The notes: generated by a model from the letters alone, not told the origin. 7,159 bases of DNA from Clostridiaceae bacterium (GCA_025361665.1 JANYKF010000268.1:1-7159); one strand, 5' to 3'. Shown: positions 1 through 5,701, numbered from the stretch's first letter. Numbers and translations are program-made.

Positions 1-54
1 GAAGAAATTCAAACGCAACTGAGGCTGAAAGGCAAGAAGGACAACAACGCTTAA
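1..54 (+). CDS. C-terminal tail of a plus-strand gene, partial (possibly another GPH-type transporter)
   Basis: Frame 1 is open from the left edge to a TAA at 52-54 and reads EEIQTQLRLKGKKDNNA. Only 17 codons are visible, so the product cannot be identified. The charged tail is typical of a real protein C-terminus, and a His-x-Glu-Ile-type, Lys/Arg-rich ending is common in MelB/GPH transporters, the same family as the convergent gene next door; this is inference from a very short stretch. Its stop overlaps the stop of the minus-strand transporter within the palindrome TTAA (51-54), leaving no room for a terminator between them. It could also be a chance open frame. Confidence 0.4.
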   Translation, partial: EEIQTQLRLKGKKDNNA

Positions 55-1325
55 TCAAGTATCGTTTTCAAAATATCCAGCAGAAAGCCGACCAGAACGA
101 GCGTGATCGATTGGGAAAACTTGTAGAAGAGGGTCAGCGACCCGAAATAAATGCCTTCCAACCGTTCTCCCGACTTCAGTTCGTCCTGATCGATCACATC
201 TGCGATCATCGACAGGGGAACGGTGAACATTCCGCCCAGTCCGAATCCCGCGAGAATGGCGAAAGGCAGGAAATACATGACGTTTTGAGATATGACGCCA
301 CGGTTGAGAACCAGCAGGGCAAAAAGCAAGCTTGAGACGATGCTGATGAGGATGGCAAGCCGGAACGCATTTTTCTTGTCGATTTTTTTGGTGATGACGG
401 TCCATAGCGGCTGTCCCAGGATGCTGGTGGCGAACTGCACTCCCATGACCACTGCGATTTTCTGACTGTCCAGCGAAAAAGTATAGGTGAATACATGAAG
501 ACCCAAATTGCTGACGATGGCCGAGGCCAGGTTGTTGAACATGTATGCGAAGGCGACACTCCGGAACGGAATGTTTTTGAAGATGCGGATCATGTCCACG
601 ATCATGTTCTTCAGGTTGAAAGCCTGTTCAGGGGGCTTGTGTGAAGCCTGCAAAATGGGAATGTATCTTTTGGTTCCGACGAAGCAGGCCAAACCGAAGA
701 TGAGGATCAGAACCGAAGTTGTGAGGCCAAGCCTCGGGTAGGCCGCCGGATTCAATTGGCCCACCGGATAACGGCCGGTTGGCTGGAAAACCACATACAA
801 TCCGAATACGGTTACGAAAACGAGTCCCAACAAAAAGAAAATGGTCTTGATCCCCTGAATGGATGTCCTTTCATCGTAATCTCTGGACATTTCGGAGCCA
901 AGCGCCGTATAAGGCGTTGTATAGATCGTCATGAACGTTTTCATCAGCAGGATCAGAAACAGCATCACGGTGAATTTCAGGGCGATGCTTCCCGCATCAG
1001 GCACGGCCCATATGAAATAATTGTTGATGGCCATGCCGATTGTCCCGATGAGGACGTACAGGTGCCTCCTGCCAAACCGTTTCGATTTGGTATGATCGGA
1101 AACATACCCCATGACGGGGTCCGTGACGGCATCCCAGACAATTCCGATGGAGACGATCAAACCGACAAGCGATCCAGGCATATGCAGGATGGCCGTGCTG
1201 AAAAACACAAGATAGGCTCCGACAACCTGTATGGATATCCCAGTGGCGAAATTCCCTATGCCATAACCGATTTTGTCGGTGAAGGGAACTGTTCCCTGTA
1301 TTCGTTTTTCTGTCCGTGATTCCAC
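51..1325 (-). CDS. GPH/MelB-type cation:sugar symporter (MFS), apparently lacking the last helix
   Basis: A 424-residue membrane protein that should import a glycoside, pentoside or hexuronide with Na+ or H+. The helix II motif WDAVTDPVMG (residues 64-73) carries the two acidic residues (D65, D69) that match the cation-site Asp55/Asp59 of E. coli MelB. It is followed by the loop SDHTKSKRFGRR, the helix IV segment YTTPYTALGSEM (135-146), and the family signature IADVIDQDELKSGERLEGIYFG split across 374-395. I count about 11 hydrophobic segments, the last near 394-417. Family members usually have 12 and about 450-480 residues, so this one ends early, at LDILKTILD. The start is GTG at 1325, preceded by AGGCAGG (1331-1337) with 5-base spacing; no in-frame ATG lies near. 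It follows the SGNH hydrolase gene by 55 bp and may be co-transcribed with it or use its own promoter. The substrate is unknown. Confidence 0.88.
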   Translation of the reverse strand: MESRTEKRIQGTVPFTDKIGYGIGNFATGISIQVVGAYLVFFSTAILHMPGSLVGLIVSIGIVWDAVTDPVMGYVSDHTKSKRFGRRHLYVLIGTIGMAINNYFIWAVPDAGSIALKFTVMLFLILLMKTFMTIYTTPYTALGSEMSRDYDERTSIQGIKTIFFLLGLVFVTVFGLYVVFQPTGRYPVGQLNPAAYPRLGLTTSVLILIFGLACFVGTKRYIPILQASHKPPEQAFNLKNMIVDMIRIFKNIPFRSVAFAYMFNNLASAIVSNLGLHVFTYTFSLDSQKIAVVMGVQFATSILGQPLWTVITKKIDKKNAFRLAILISIVSSLLFALLVLNRGVISQNVMYFLPFAILAGFGLGGMFTVPLSMIADVIDQDELKSGERLEGIYFGSLTLFYKFSQSITLVLVGFLLDILKTILD

Positions 1326-1346
1326 ACATACCTGCCTTTGCTAAAC

Positions 1347-1377
1347 CCGTCTTCCCCGCATCTTGCGAGGCTCACGG
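1347..1377 (-). terminator. Intercistronic hairpin, weak terminator or attenuator
   Basis: On the minus strand, CCGT-gag-CCTCGC-aagat-GCGGGG-aag-ACGG folds into a two-part stem with a symmetric 3x3 internal loop and a 5-base loop. It begins 3 bases after the hydrolase stop codon and ends just before the transporter ribosome binding site. The following run is only GTTTAG, so termination would be partial. It may reduce read-through, or stabilise the 3' end of the upstream message. Confidence 0.4.
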
Positions 1378-1379
1378 AA

Positions 1380-1409
1380 ATTATACCATAACAGGGTCGT
1401 TCTTGTCCG
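1380..1409 (-). promoter_or_regulatory. Candidate promoter for the GPH transporter
   Basis: On the minus strand there is CGGACA (1404-1409; four of six matches to TTGACA), an 18-base spacer, and a perfect TATAAT (1380-1385) preceded by an extended -10 TGG. The -10 box overlaps the stop codon of the hydrolase gene. Transcription would begin near 1373, inside the left arm of the intercistronic hairpin, so this transcript would not form the full hairpin. The call rests on consensus alone. Confidence 0.45.
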
Positions 1410-2412
1410 CAGGCACGGGCTTGGAGGGAACGGGCTGTGAAATGGGCTCTGTCCGCACGGGTTTTTCCTGCACGGGTTTCGCCGCATCCGCCGGGTGCTC
1501 GCGCAGCATCCTTCCGCAGAACCGTTCAAGCCAATCCCCGACCCGGGTGGCGATCAGGGCATGGCCCTCGCCATTGGGATGGATGCCGTCCGAACACAGG
1601 AAGTCCCGATAATCGGGCTCCCTCAGGAAGGCGCTCCGGACGTCGATGACATGGGTTCCGGTTTCCGCCGCCACCTCCAGAATGGCTGCATTGTACCGTT
1701 CCTGCCACCAGTAAATCTTGCTCACGCTTCCCAGCCAGGCGAGGATGTTTACGGCGGCTTCCGGGGTGTTCCGGCTGACCCATGCGAAATACCGGTCGGC
1801 GTCCAGCGGCGGCAGCGTCAGAAGGACAGGCAGGACACGCCTGTTGGAGAACCTCACGATCAGTGCGCGCAGCAGCTCCCTGAAAAGCGAGATGTCCGTC
1901 TTGGGACCATGGTAGGCAGCGGGATCGCGCGCAATCGCCTCCCAGTCGAAATCGCAATCGTTGCCGCCGTATTCGACAAGTACCATGTCCGGACGCTCAT
2001 CGGGTTTCATCGCGTCCAAATCCTTGACGGAACGCGTTGTGGCCTTTCCCATCGTCATCCCGAACATGGCCCGGTTGGAAAGGGTGCCCTTCAGCCTCTG
2101 ACCCAGGAGGGTCGCGTAATTGCCGGTCAGAACCTTGTAACGGCCGGATTCATCATCCCAAACGATGCCTTTCGAGATGGAATCCCCGTATAGTGCCACA
2201 ACATATCGCTTTTTGCGTCTCAGGCGCAGCCTGATGTTCAGGCGGTGCCTCCTGCGCAGTCGGACTTCCGTGCGGGGGCCGGCCGGTTCTTCTGATTCCG
2301 GCAGGGTTTTCATATCAGCAGTTCTGCGTTCCGATGTGGATGGTGATATTTTCGCTTCAACTGTTCCTTGTTCCAAGTTACCAGCTTGCCTTGGGGTCCT
2401 TCGTTTCGACAT
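1381..2412 (-). CDS. SGNH/GDSL-family hydrolase (esterase/lipase type)
   Basis: A 343-residue protein with the SGNH fold signatures. GDSIS (76-80) gives nucleophile S78, Gly118 lies in the block II region, GGND (149-152) gives N151, and DGIHPN (275-280) supplies D275 and H278, completing the catalytic set. The family hydrolyses esters such as acyl lipids, acetylated sugars or lysophospholipids; the substrate here is unknown. The catalytic domain starts only near residue 70. Before it is a hydrophilic leader ending in a segment (51-70) with 10 Arg and 2 Lys. No signal peptide or membrane helix is visible, so it is probably cytoplasmic. The C-terminus (about 308-343) is a Pro/Lys-rich tail with three KPV triplets. 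The ATG at 2412 was chosen because GGGAGG (2421-2426) sits 8 bases upstream; the frame stays open to 2562 but without such a site. The first 35 bases overlap the end of the TetR gene, suggesting translational coupling. Confidence 0.87.
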   Translation of the reverse strand: MSKRRTPRQAGNLEQGTVEAKISPSTSERRTADMKTLPESEEPAGPRTEVRLRRRHRLNIRLRLRRKKRYVVALYGDSISKGIVWDDESGRYKVLTGNYATLLGQRLKGTLSNRAMFGMTMGKATTRSVKDLDAMKPDERPDMVLVEYGGNDCDFDWEAIARDPAAYHGPKTDISLFRELLRALIVRFSNRRVLPVLLTLPPLDADRYFAWVSRNTPEAAVNILAWLGSVSKIYWWQERYNAAILEVAAETGTHVIDVRSAFLREPDYRDFLCSDGIHPNGEGHALIATRVGDWLERFCGRMLREHPADAAKPVQEKPVRTEPISQPVPSKPVPADKNDPVMV

Positions 2413-3004
2413 ATGCCTGACCTCCCGGATTCTGTTGGTCTGCCCTGTAAAGGTTGTGTATGCAGCGTGCCATTTCCCGATAGGGTGCCGGGTCATCGAA
2501 AACAGTGCCCCGGATCGTGTTTCCTTCCACGAAAACCAGCAGCATGGCCGATGCCGGCGCATGGGCCGGATGCTCCGCCCCGAAAAGCCTCGCCAATACG
2601 GACTGCATCGTCTGTTTCCATTCCCGGTAGCGAACCATGTATCGTTCCCGCATCTCTTCGTTTCCCGACATCACCTCATATAGCAGGTAGAGGTGAAGCC
2701 GGCTGATCCGGTGCGCCTCGCCAAGGTCCTCCAGCAGCATGGCCAGAATCTCTTCCGGGTCCATTTTCATTCCAAGCTTCTCGACCAGACGGATCATTCC
2801 CTGGATGACCCGGTCGAAATGCCTGCCTGTGATGTCGTAAACAAGTGCTTCCTTCGTCGCGTAGTGATAATAAAGCGTTCCCTTGCTGATGCCGACCGCC
2901 TTCGCGATGTCGCTGAGCGAGGTATCCTTCGCGCCCTTGGCTGAAATGATGGCTTCTGCCACTTCGAGTATCTTGTCCTGGCTAATCCCGCTCGTTTTCG
3001 CCAT
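2378..3004 (-). CDS. TetR/AcrR-family transcriptional regulator
   Basis: A 208-residue one-component repressor. The N-terminal DNA-binding domain is clear: ILEVAEAIISAKGAKDTSLS followed by the helix-turn-helix DIAKAVGISKGTLYYHYATK (32-51), the classic TetR recognition-helix pattern. Residues of about 60-185 form the helical ligand-binding and dimerisation domain, which does not reveal the ligand. The frame is open to 3220, but ATG at 3004 is preferred: it has GGAG (3010-3013) 5 bases upstream, gives the usual family length of about 200 residues, and places the candidate promoter and operator upstream. It is the first gene of the minus-strand block with the SGNH hydrolase and GPH transporter, and is divergent from mtnA. 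The likely role is repression of its own block, released by a small molecule linked to the hydrolase or transporter (inference). Confidence 0.92.
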   Translation of the reverse strand: MAKTSGISQDKILEVAEAIISAKGAKDTSLSDIAKAVGISKGTLYYHYATKEALVYDITGRHFDRVIQGMIRLVEKLGMKMDPEEILAMLLEDLGEAHRISRLHLYLLYEVMSGNEEMRERYMVRYREWKQTMQSVLARLFGAEHPAHAPASAMLLVFVEGNTIRGTVFDDPAPYREMARCIHNLYRADQQNPGGQAYVETKDPKASW

Positions 3005-3020
3005 GCTCTCTCCAAATCCT

Positions 3021-3042
3021 GTCTGTCGGCCAACCGACCGAC
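3021..3042. promoter_or_regulatory. Candidate TetR operator (22-bp inverted repeat)
   Basis: GTCTGTCGG (3021-3029), spacer CCAA, then CCGACCGAC (3034-3042). The arms are complementary at 8 of 9 positions. The site lies 16 bases upstream of the TetR start codon and at or just after the expected transcription start. GACCGAC/GTCGGTC arms are a recurrent form for TetR-family operators, and autoregulation from such a site is the norm. That this regulator binds it is inference. Confidence 0.6.
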
Positions 3043-3051
3043 CATATGGAT

Positions 3052-3080
3052 ACTGTATCACGGACGCTCCGCGTTCGCAA
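3052..3080 (-). promoter_or_regulatory. Candidate promoter of the TetR-SGNH-transporter block
   Basis: On the minus strand there is TTGCGA (3075-3080), a 17-base spacer, then TACAGT (3052-3057). Each hexamer matches four of six consensus bases and the spacing is optimal. The predicted start point falls near 3045, at the edge of the inverted repeat at 3021-3042, so a bound repressor would block initiation or early elongation. Confidence 0.45.
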
Positions 3081-3089
3081 GATGCGCCA

Positions 3090-3111
3090 GATGAGAATTG
3101 GATGAGAATTG
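3090..3111 (+). repeat. 11-bp perfect tandem duplication upstream of mtnA
   Basis: GATGAGAATTG occurs twice head to tail (3090-3100 and 3101-3111). It ends about 26 bases before the mtnA -10 box, i.e. roughly -59 to -38 relative to the predicted start, where an activator commonly binds. The promoter has no good -35 hexamer, which fits activator dependence, but a chance duplication is possible. Confidence 0.6.
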
Positions 3112-3133
3112 CAGGAGAACCGCCCGCCTTCCG

Positions 3134-3142
3134 TGGTATAAT
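3134..3142 (+). promoter_or_regulatory. Extended -10 promoter of mtnA
   Basis: TGG followed directly by a perfect TATAAT (3137-3142). At the usual 17-base spacing the -35 position is GGAGAA, a poor match, so the extended -10 would have to compensate. The predicted leader from about 3149 to the ATG at 3219 is about 70 bases; I see no riboswitch-like structure in it. Confidence 0.6.
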
Positions 3143-3218
3143 GGAGGTTGTCCTGAATAGAGGCTGGCTTGGATAGAAGATGGCCAGTATTTCCAATCCG
3201 GCCGAAAGAGGTGTGTTC

Positions 3219-4256
3219 ATGAGGCCTTTGCGATATGAAGACGGTACCCTGATGCTGCTCGATCAAACGCGCCTGCCAGTGGAATTGGTCTGGGTGGCGT
3301 GCTCCGACGTGGAGGCGGTCGCCTCCGCAATCCGTGACATGATTGTCCGCGGCGCTCCCGCAATCGGCGTGACCGCGGCATACGGTATGGCCATCGCCGC
3401 CCGGCACGGATGCAATGACAGTTCGGAAGACTTCTCGCTGCGCATGTCGAATGCCGCCATCCTGCTCGGAAATACCCGGCCGACGGCCGTCAACCTTTTC
3501 TGGGCACTGGAACGGATGAAACACATCGCAGCTGGCCTCACACCGGAATCCTGCCTGTCGGAACTCGCAGATCGCCTCCTGCTGGAAGCACGGCGCATGG
3601 AAGAAGAAGATGTGGCCATCAACCGAAGCATCGGCGCGCATGGAAACGCGCTGATTCCCGAAGGCGCAAGAATCCTGACCCATTGCAACGCGGGCGCGCT
3701 GGCCACCGCCGATTACGGCACGGCACTCGGTGTCATCCGGGCGGCTCACGATGCGGGAAAGCGCATTCACGTCTATGCCGACGAAACACGTCCCTACCTG
3801 CAGGGAGCAAGGCTCACCGCCTGGGAACTGATGCAGGATGGCATTCCCGTGACCCTGCAGTGCGACAGCATGGCAGGATGGCTGATGGCCAGCGGCCGCA
3901 TCGACCTGGTCATCACGGGAGCAGACCGGATTGCCGCAAATGGCGACACGGCCAACAAAATCGGCACGTACTCCCTGGCCGTGCTGGCGAAATACCACAG
4001 AATCCCATTCTACATCGCGGCACCGATCTCCACCATCGATCGAAATCTGGCGAATGGATCCGGCATTCCCATTGAAGAGCGTCCCGCCCGGGAACTGACG
4101 GAGTTCCGCGGCATCCGGATGGCTCCGGAAGGAGTTCGCGTCTATAATCCCGGTTTCGATGTCACGCCTGCCGAATTGATATCCGCCATCATCACGGAAA
4201 GAGGAACCCTGCGGGCTCCATATGGGCTGAGGATAGCACGTTTGTTCGAAAACTAG
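3219..4256 (+). CDS. mtnA: S-methyl-5-thioribose-1-phosphate isomerase
   Basis: A 345-residue cytoplasmic enzyme of the methionine salvage pathway. It converts 5-methylthioribose-1-phosphate (aldose) to 5-methylthioribulose-1-phosphate, and belongs to the eIF2B-related isomerase superfamily. Diagnostic segments are VRGAPAIG (43-50), NTRPTAVNL (85-93), [10 protein letters not shown] (154-163) with catalytic Cys156, [16 protein letters not shown] (189-204), [17 protein letters not shown] (234-250) with catalytic Asp236, and IPIEERP (283-289). These correspond to Cys160 and Asp240 of the B. subtilis enzyme, and the length is normal. ATG 3219 is preferred to an in-frame ATG at 3180 because AGAGGTG (3207-3213) lies 5 bases upstream and the protein then begins MRPLRYEDG, as family members do. 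No other salvage gene (mtnK, mtnB and so on) is in view. The gene is monocistronic, divergent from the TetR block and convergent with DUF503. Confidence 0.97.
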   Translation: MRPLRYEDGTLMLLDQTRLPVELVWVACSDVEAVASAIRDMIVRGAPAIGVTAAYGMAIAARHGCNDSSEDFSLRMSNAAILLGNTRPTAVNLFWALERMKHIAAGLTPESCLSELADRLLLEARRMEEEDVAINRSIGAHGNALIPEGARILTHCNAGALATADYGTALGVIRAAHDAGKRIHVYADETRPYLQGARLTAWELMQDGIPVTLQCDSMAGWLMASGRIDLVITGADRIAANGDTANKIGTYSLAVLAKYHRIPFYIAAPISTIDRNLANGSGIPIEERPARELTEFRGIRMAPEGVRVYNPGFDVTPAELISAIITERGTLRAPYGLRIARLFEN

Positions 4257-4344
4257 CGTCACAGGTGGAATTGTTCGATCAAAACGGCCGATGGCGCCAC
4301 ATGTTGAATTGTTCGCACAAGACGGAATATGGCATCACAGGTGG
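4256..4344. repeat. 38-bp imperfect tandem repeat between convergent genes (about 2.3 copies)
   Basis: Copy 1 is 4256-4293 and copy 2 is 4294-4331, identical at 29 of 38 positions. Copy 3 begins at 4332 and its first 13 bases match copy 1 at 12 positions. Shared core words are GAATTGTTCG and CACAGGTGG/CACATGTTG. The array fills the whole gap between the mtnA and DUF503 stop codons, and copy 3 covers the last codons of DUF503. I see no hairpin with a T-run here, so no ordinary terminator separates the two convergent genes. Confidence 0.75.
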
Positions 4345-4622
4345 ATGACCTCCGTGGAGACCCCGATCACTTCCATCTGCGGATCGGACTCGATGAAGCG
4401 GAGAACGGCTCCCATCATGCTGTCGGCGTGTCCCGTCTCATTCGTAACACAGGAAAAGCCGAATCCGGAGCGGTGCCAGTCATCCTGAAAATCCACCTCG
4501 GCCGCTGAAACGTTGAATTTGTTCTGGACCCGGGCCAGAGAACTCCTGATGATGCGTCGCTTGTCCTTCAGGCTCAGCGAACCGGACAGATAAACGTTGA
4601 TGCAGAGAATCCCGACAACCAT
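4335..4622 (-). CDS. DUF503 / YlxP-family protein
   Basis: A 95-residue protein matching the DUF503 family: it starts MVVGILCINVYL, has SGSLSLKDKRRIIRS (14-28), NKFNVSAAEVD (34-44), and a C-terminal half ending in FIESDP (77-82) with a predicted last strand. Its biochemical role is not established. In many Gram-positive bacteria the gene (ylxP) lies between infB and rbfA, hinting at a ribosome or translation link; here it stands alone. ATG 4622 is preferred over GTG 4628 because AAAGGAG (4628-4634) lies 5 bases before the ATG and overlaps the GTG. It is divergent from the PP2C phosphatase gene and shares its promoter region. Confidence 0.88.
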   Translation of the reverse strand: MVVGILCINVYLSGSLSLKDKRRIIRSSLARVQNKFNVSAAEVDFQDDWHRSGFGFSCVTNETGHADSMMGAVLRFIESDPQMEVIGVSTEVIHL

Positions 4623-4646
4623 GCGCACTCCTTTGTTTCCATCAAA

Positions 4647-4686
4647 AGACCGGCCAAATCCGGATATAATTCATTATAACCGGTCT
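4647..4686. promoter_or_regulatory. Palindromic divergent promoter between DUF503 and the phosphatase
   Basis: Arms CCGGATATAAT (4660-4670) and ATTATAACCGG (4673-4683) form an inverted repeat with a 2-base centre and 10 of 11 positions paired. A further perfect pair, AGACCGG (4647-4653) and CCGGTCT (4680-4686), frames the element. Each half contains a TATAAT: 4665-4670 reading right towards the phosphatase, and 4673-4678 on the minus strand reading left towards DUF503. Neither has a convincing -35 box. Back-to-back -10 boxes would make the two promoters compete for polymerase and would suit a dimeric regulator. Confidence 0.55.
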
Positions 4687-4708
4687 GATGCCGAAAGGGG
4701 AAAACACA

Positions 4709-5569
4709 ATGCCGAAAATTCTGATCAACAACGACAATAAAAGCGCAAATGCCATCCGGCGCCACAGCCTGAAGGAGGAAAACCGCCGCCTGCAGGAGGA
4801 AATATTCAAAAAGAACACGTACCTGCAGGGTCTGCACGATTCAGCGCAGCAGATTCTGCTGAACCTGATTCCATCCGATCCCCCTCCCCGGTTCAAAGAG
4901 GTGGAGACAGCCGCCGTCTACAGAAGCTGTGACCATGTCGGCGGTGACATGTATGACCTGTTCGAATTGGGAAACCGGGTGTTCTTCTACCTTTTTGACG
5001 TCAGCAGCCATGGCATCCTGGCCGCGGTCATCACCATGATCATCAAATCCTTCTTTGACAACCTGAAGCGATTGCAGGACTATGTGAACGTGACCCCGGA
5101 TCTCGGGCAGCTGGTGAGAAGCCTGAACATTGAAATGATGCAGAACACCCCCGGCAATATGTATGCAACCCTGTTTGCCGGCTACTACGACCGCGGTGCG
5201 GGAACGATTACCTATCTTTCGAGCGGCCATATCGACCAATACCTGCTGCAGGCGGGACACGTGGTGACCCTGTCTTCCACCGCCACGGTCGTGGGGCTGT
5301 TCGATGATGATGAGATGGAGATCTGCACGCTGCCTGTGGTGCAGGGTGACAAACTGCTGCTTTTCACAGACGGGCTGACCGAGGTGTGGCAAGGGGAACA
5401 AATAATTGGCTCAAACCGGATCATCTCGGTGTTTGAAGAATATGGGAAAGCACCCATTGACGTGATCCTTTCCGAAATATATGCGGCAATCATGGAAAAA
5501 GCCGCGGAAACACCTCTGGAAGACGATCTCACTATCGTCGGCCTCTCCTTCACCGGCATGGACGGGTGA
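4709..5569 (+). CDS. RsbU/SpoIIE-type PP2C serine/threonine phosphatase
   Basis: A 286-residue soluble protein. Residues of about 20-50 are a charged, coiled-coil-like stretch (HSLKEENRRLQEEIFKKN). From about 51 the PP2C-like SpoIIE domain follows: LIPSDPPP, VGGDMYD (77-83), DVSSHG (97-102; the usual form is DVSGHG), YATLFAGYYD, SSGH (171-174), LFTDGLTEVWQ (218-228) and EDDLTIVGL (271-279). The metal-binding Asp residues of GGD, DVS, TDG and DD are all present, so it should be active. Such phosphatases usually dephosphorylate anti-anti-sigma factors in partner-switching systems, but no STAS or anti-sigma gene is in view. No sensor domain is fused to it, so the coiled coil may mediate dimerisation or docking. 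ATG 4709 is preferred to ATG 4688 because AAAGGGG (4694-4700) lies 8 bases upstream. Confidence 0.9.
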   Translation: MPKILINNDNKSANAIRRHSLKEENRRLQEEIFKKNTYLQGLHDSAQQILLNLIPSDPPPRFKEVETAAVYRSCDHVGGDMYDLFELGNRVFFYLFDVSSHGILAAVITMIIKSFFDNLKRLQDYVNVTPDLGQLVRSLNIEMMQNTPGNMYATLFAGYYDRGAGTITYLSSGHIDQYLLQAGHVVTLSSTATVVGLFDDDEMEICTLPVVQGDKLLLFTDGLTEVWQGEQIIGSNRIISVFEEYGKAPIDVILSEIYAAIMEKAAETPLEDDLTIVGLSFTGMDG

Positions 5570-5593
5570 GTGCGGAAAGGTAATGTATTCACC

Positions 5594-5701
5594 AGAAAGG
5601 CAGTCACCATCAGAAAGGCTGTCACCTCAAGAAAGGCAGTCACCATCAGAAAGGCAATCACCACCAGAAAGGCAGTCACCATCAGAAAGGCAATCACCTC
5701 A
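5594..5701 (+). repeat. Six 18-bp tandem repeats carrying an SD-like motif, ending at a start codon
   Basis: Units start at 5594, 5612, 5630, 5648, 5666 and 5684. The commonest form is AGAAAGGCAGTCACCATC (units 1, 3 and 5); units 2, 4 and 6 differ at a few positions. A degenerate copy (GGAAAGGTAATGTATTCACC) precedes them. Every unit keeps AGAAAGG, complementary to the CCUUUCU end of Bacillota-type 16S rRNA. The last base of unit 6 is the A of the next gene's ATG, so unit 6 supplies that gene's ribosome binding site (5684-5690, 10-base spacing). The array fills almost the whole gap after the phosphatase gene. Confidence 0.93.

Noticed and set aside
756..1319. A 187-codon plus-strand frame
   Set aside because: It is antisense to the transporter, very rich in charged residues and His, and matches no family. 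It is a shadow frame.
1495..2193. A 232-codon plus-strand frame
   Set aside because: It is antisense to the SGNH hydrolase, whose catalytic motifs are intact, and shows no domain of its own.
3143..3218. SAM or other riboswitch in the mtnA leader
   Set aside because: The leader is only about 70 bases and I could find no conserved riboswitch core or terminator/antiterminator pair.
3180..3218. Upstream in-frame start of mtnA at 3180
   Set aside because: The ribosome binding site there is poor. ATG 3219 has AGAGGTG at good spacing and gives the usual family N-terminus.
2982..4262. A 426-codon minus-strand open frame spanning mtnA
   Set aside because: It is antisense to an unmistakable mtnA with both catalytic motifs, has no recognisable domain, and overlaps the TetR promoter and operator. 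Long antisense frames are common in GC-rich genes.
5594..5701. CRISPR array
   Set aside because: The 18-bp units abut directly without unique spacers, so this is a tandem repeat. The same holds for the 10-bp array at 6754-6828.
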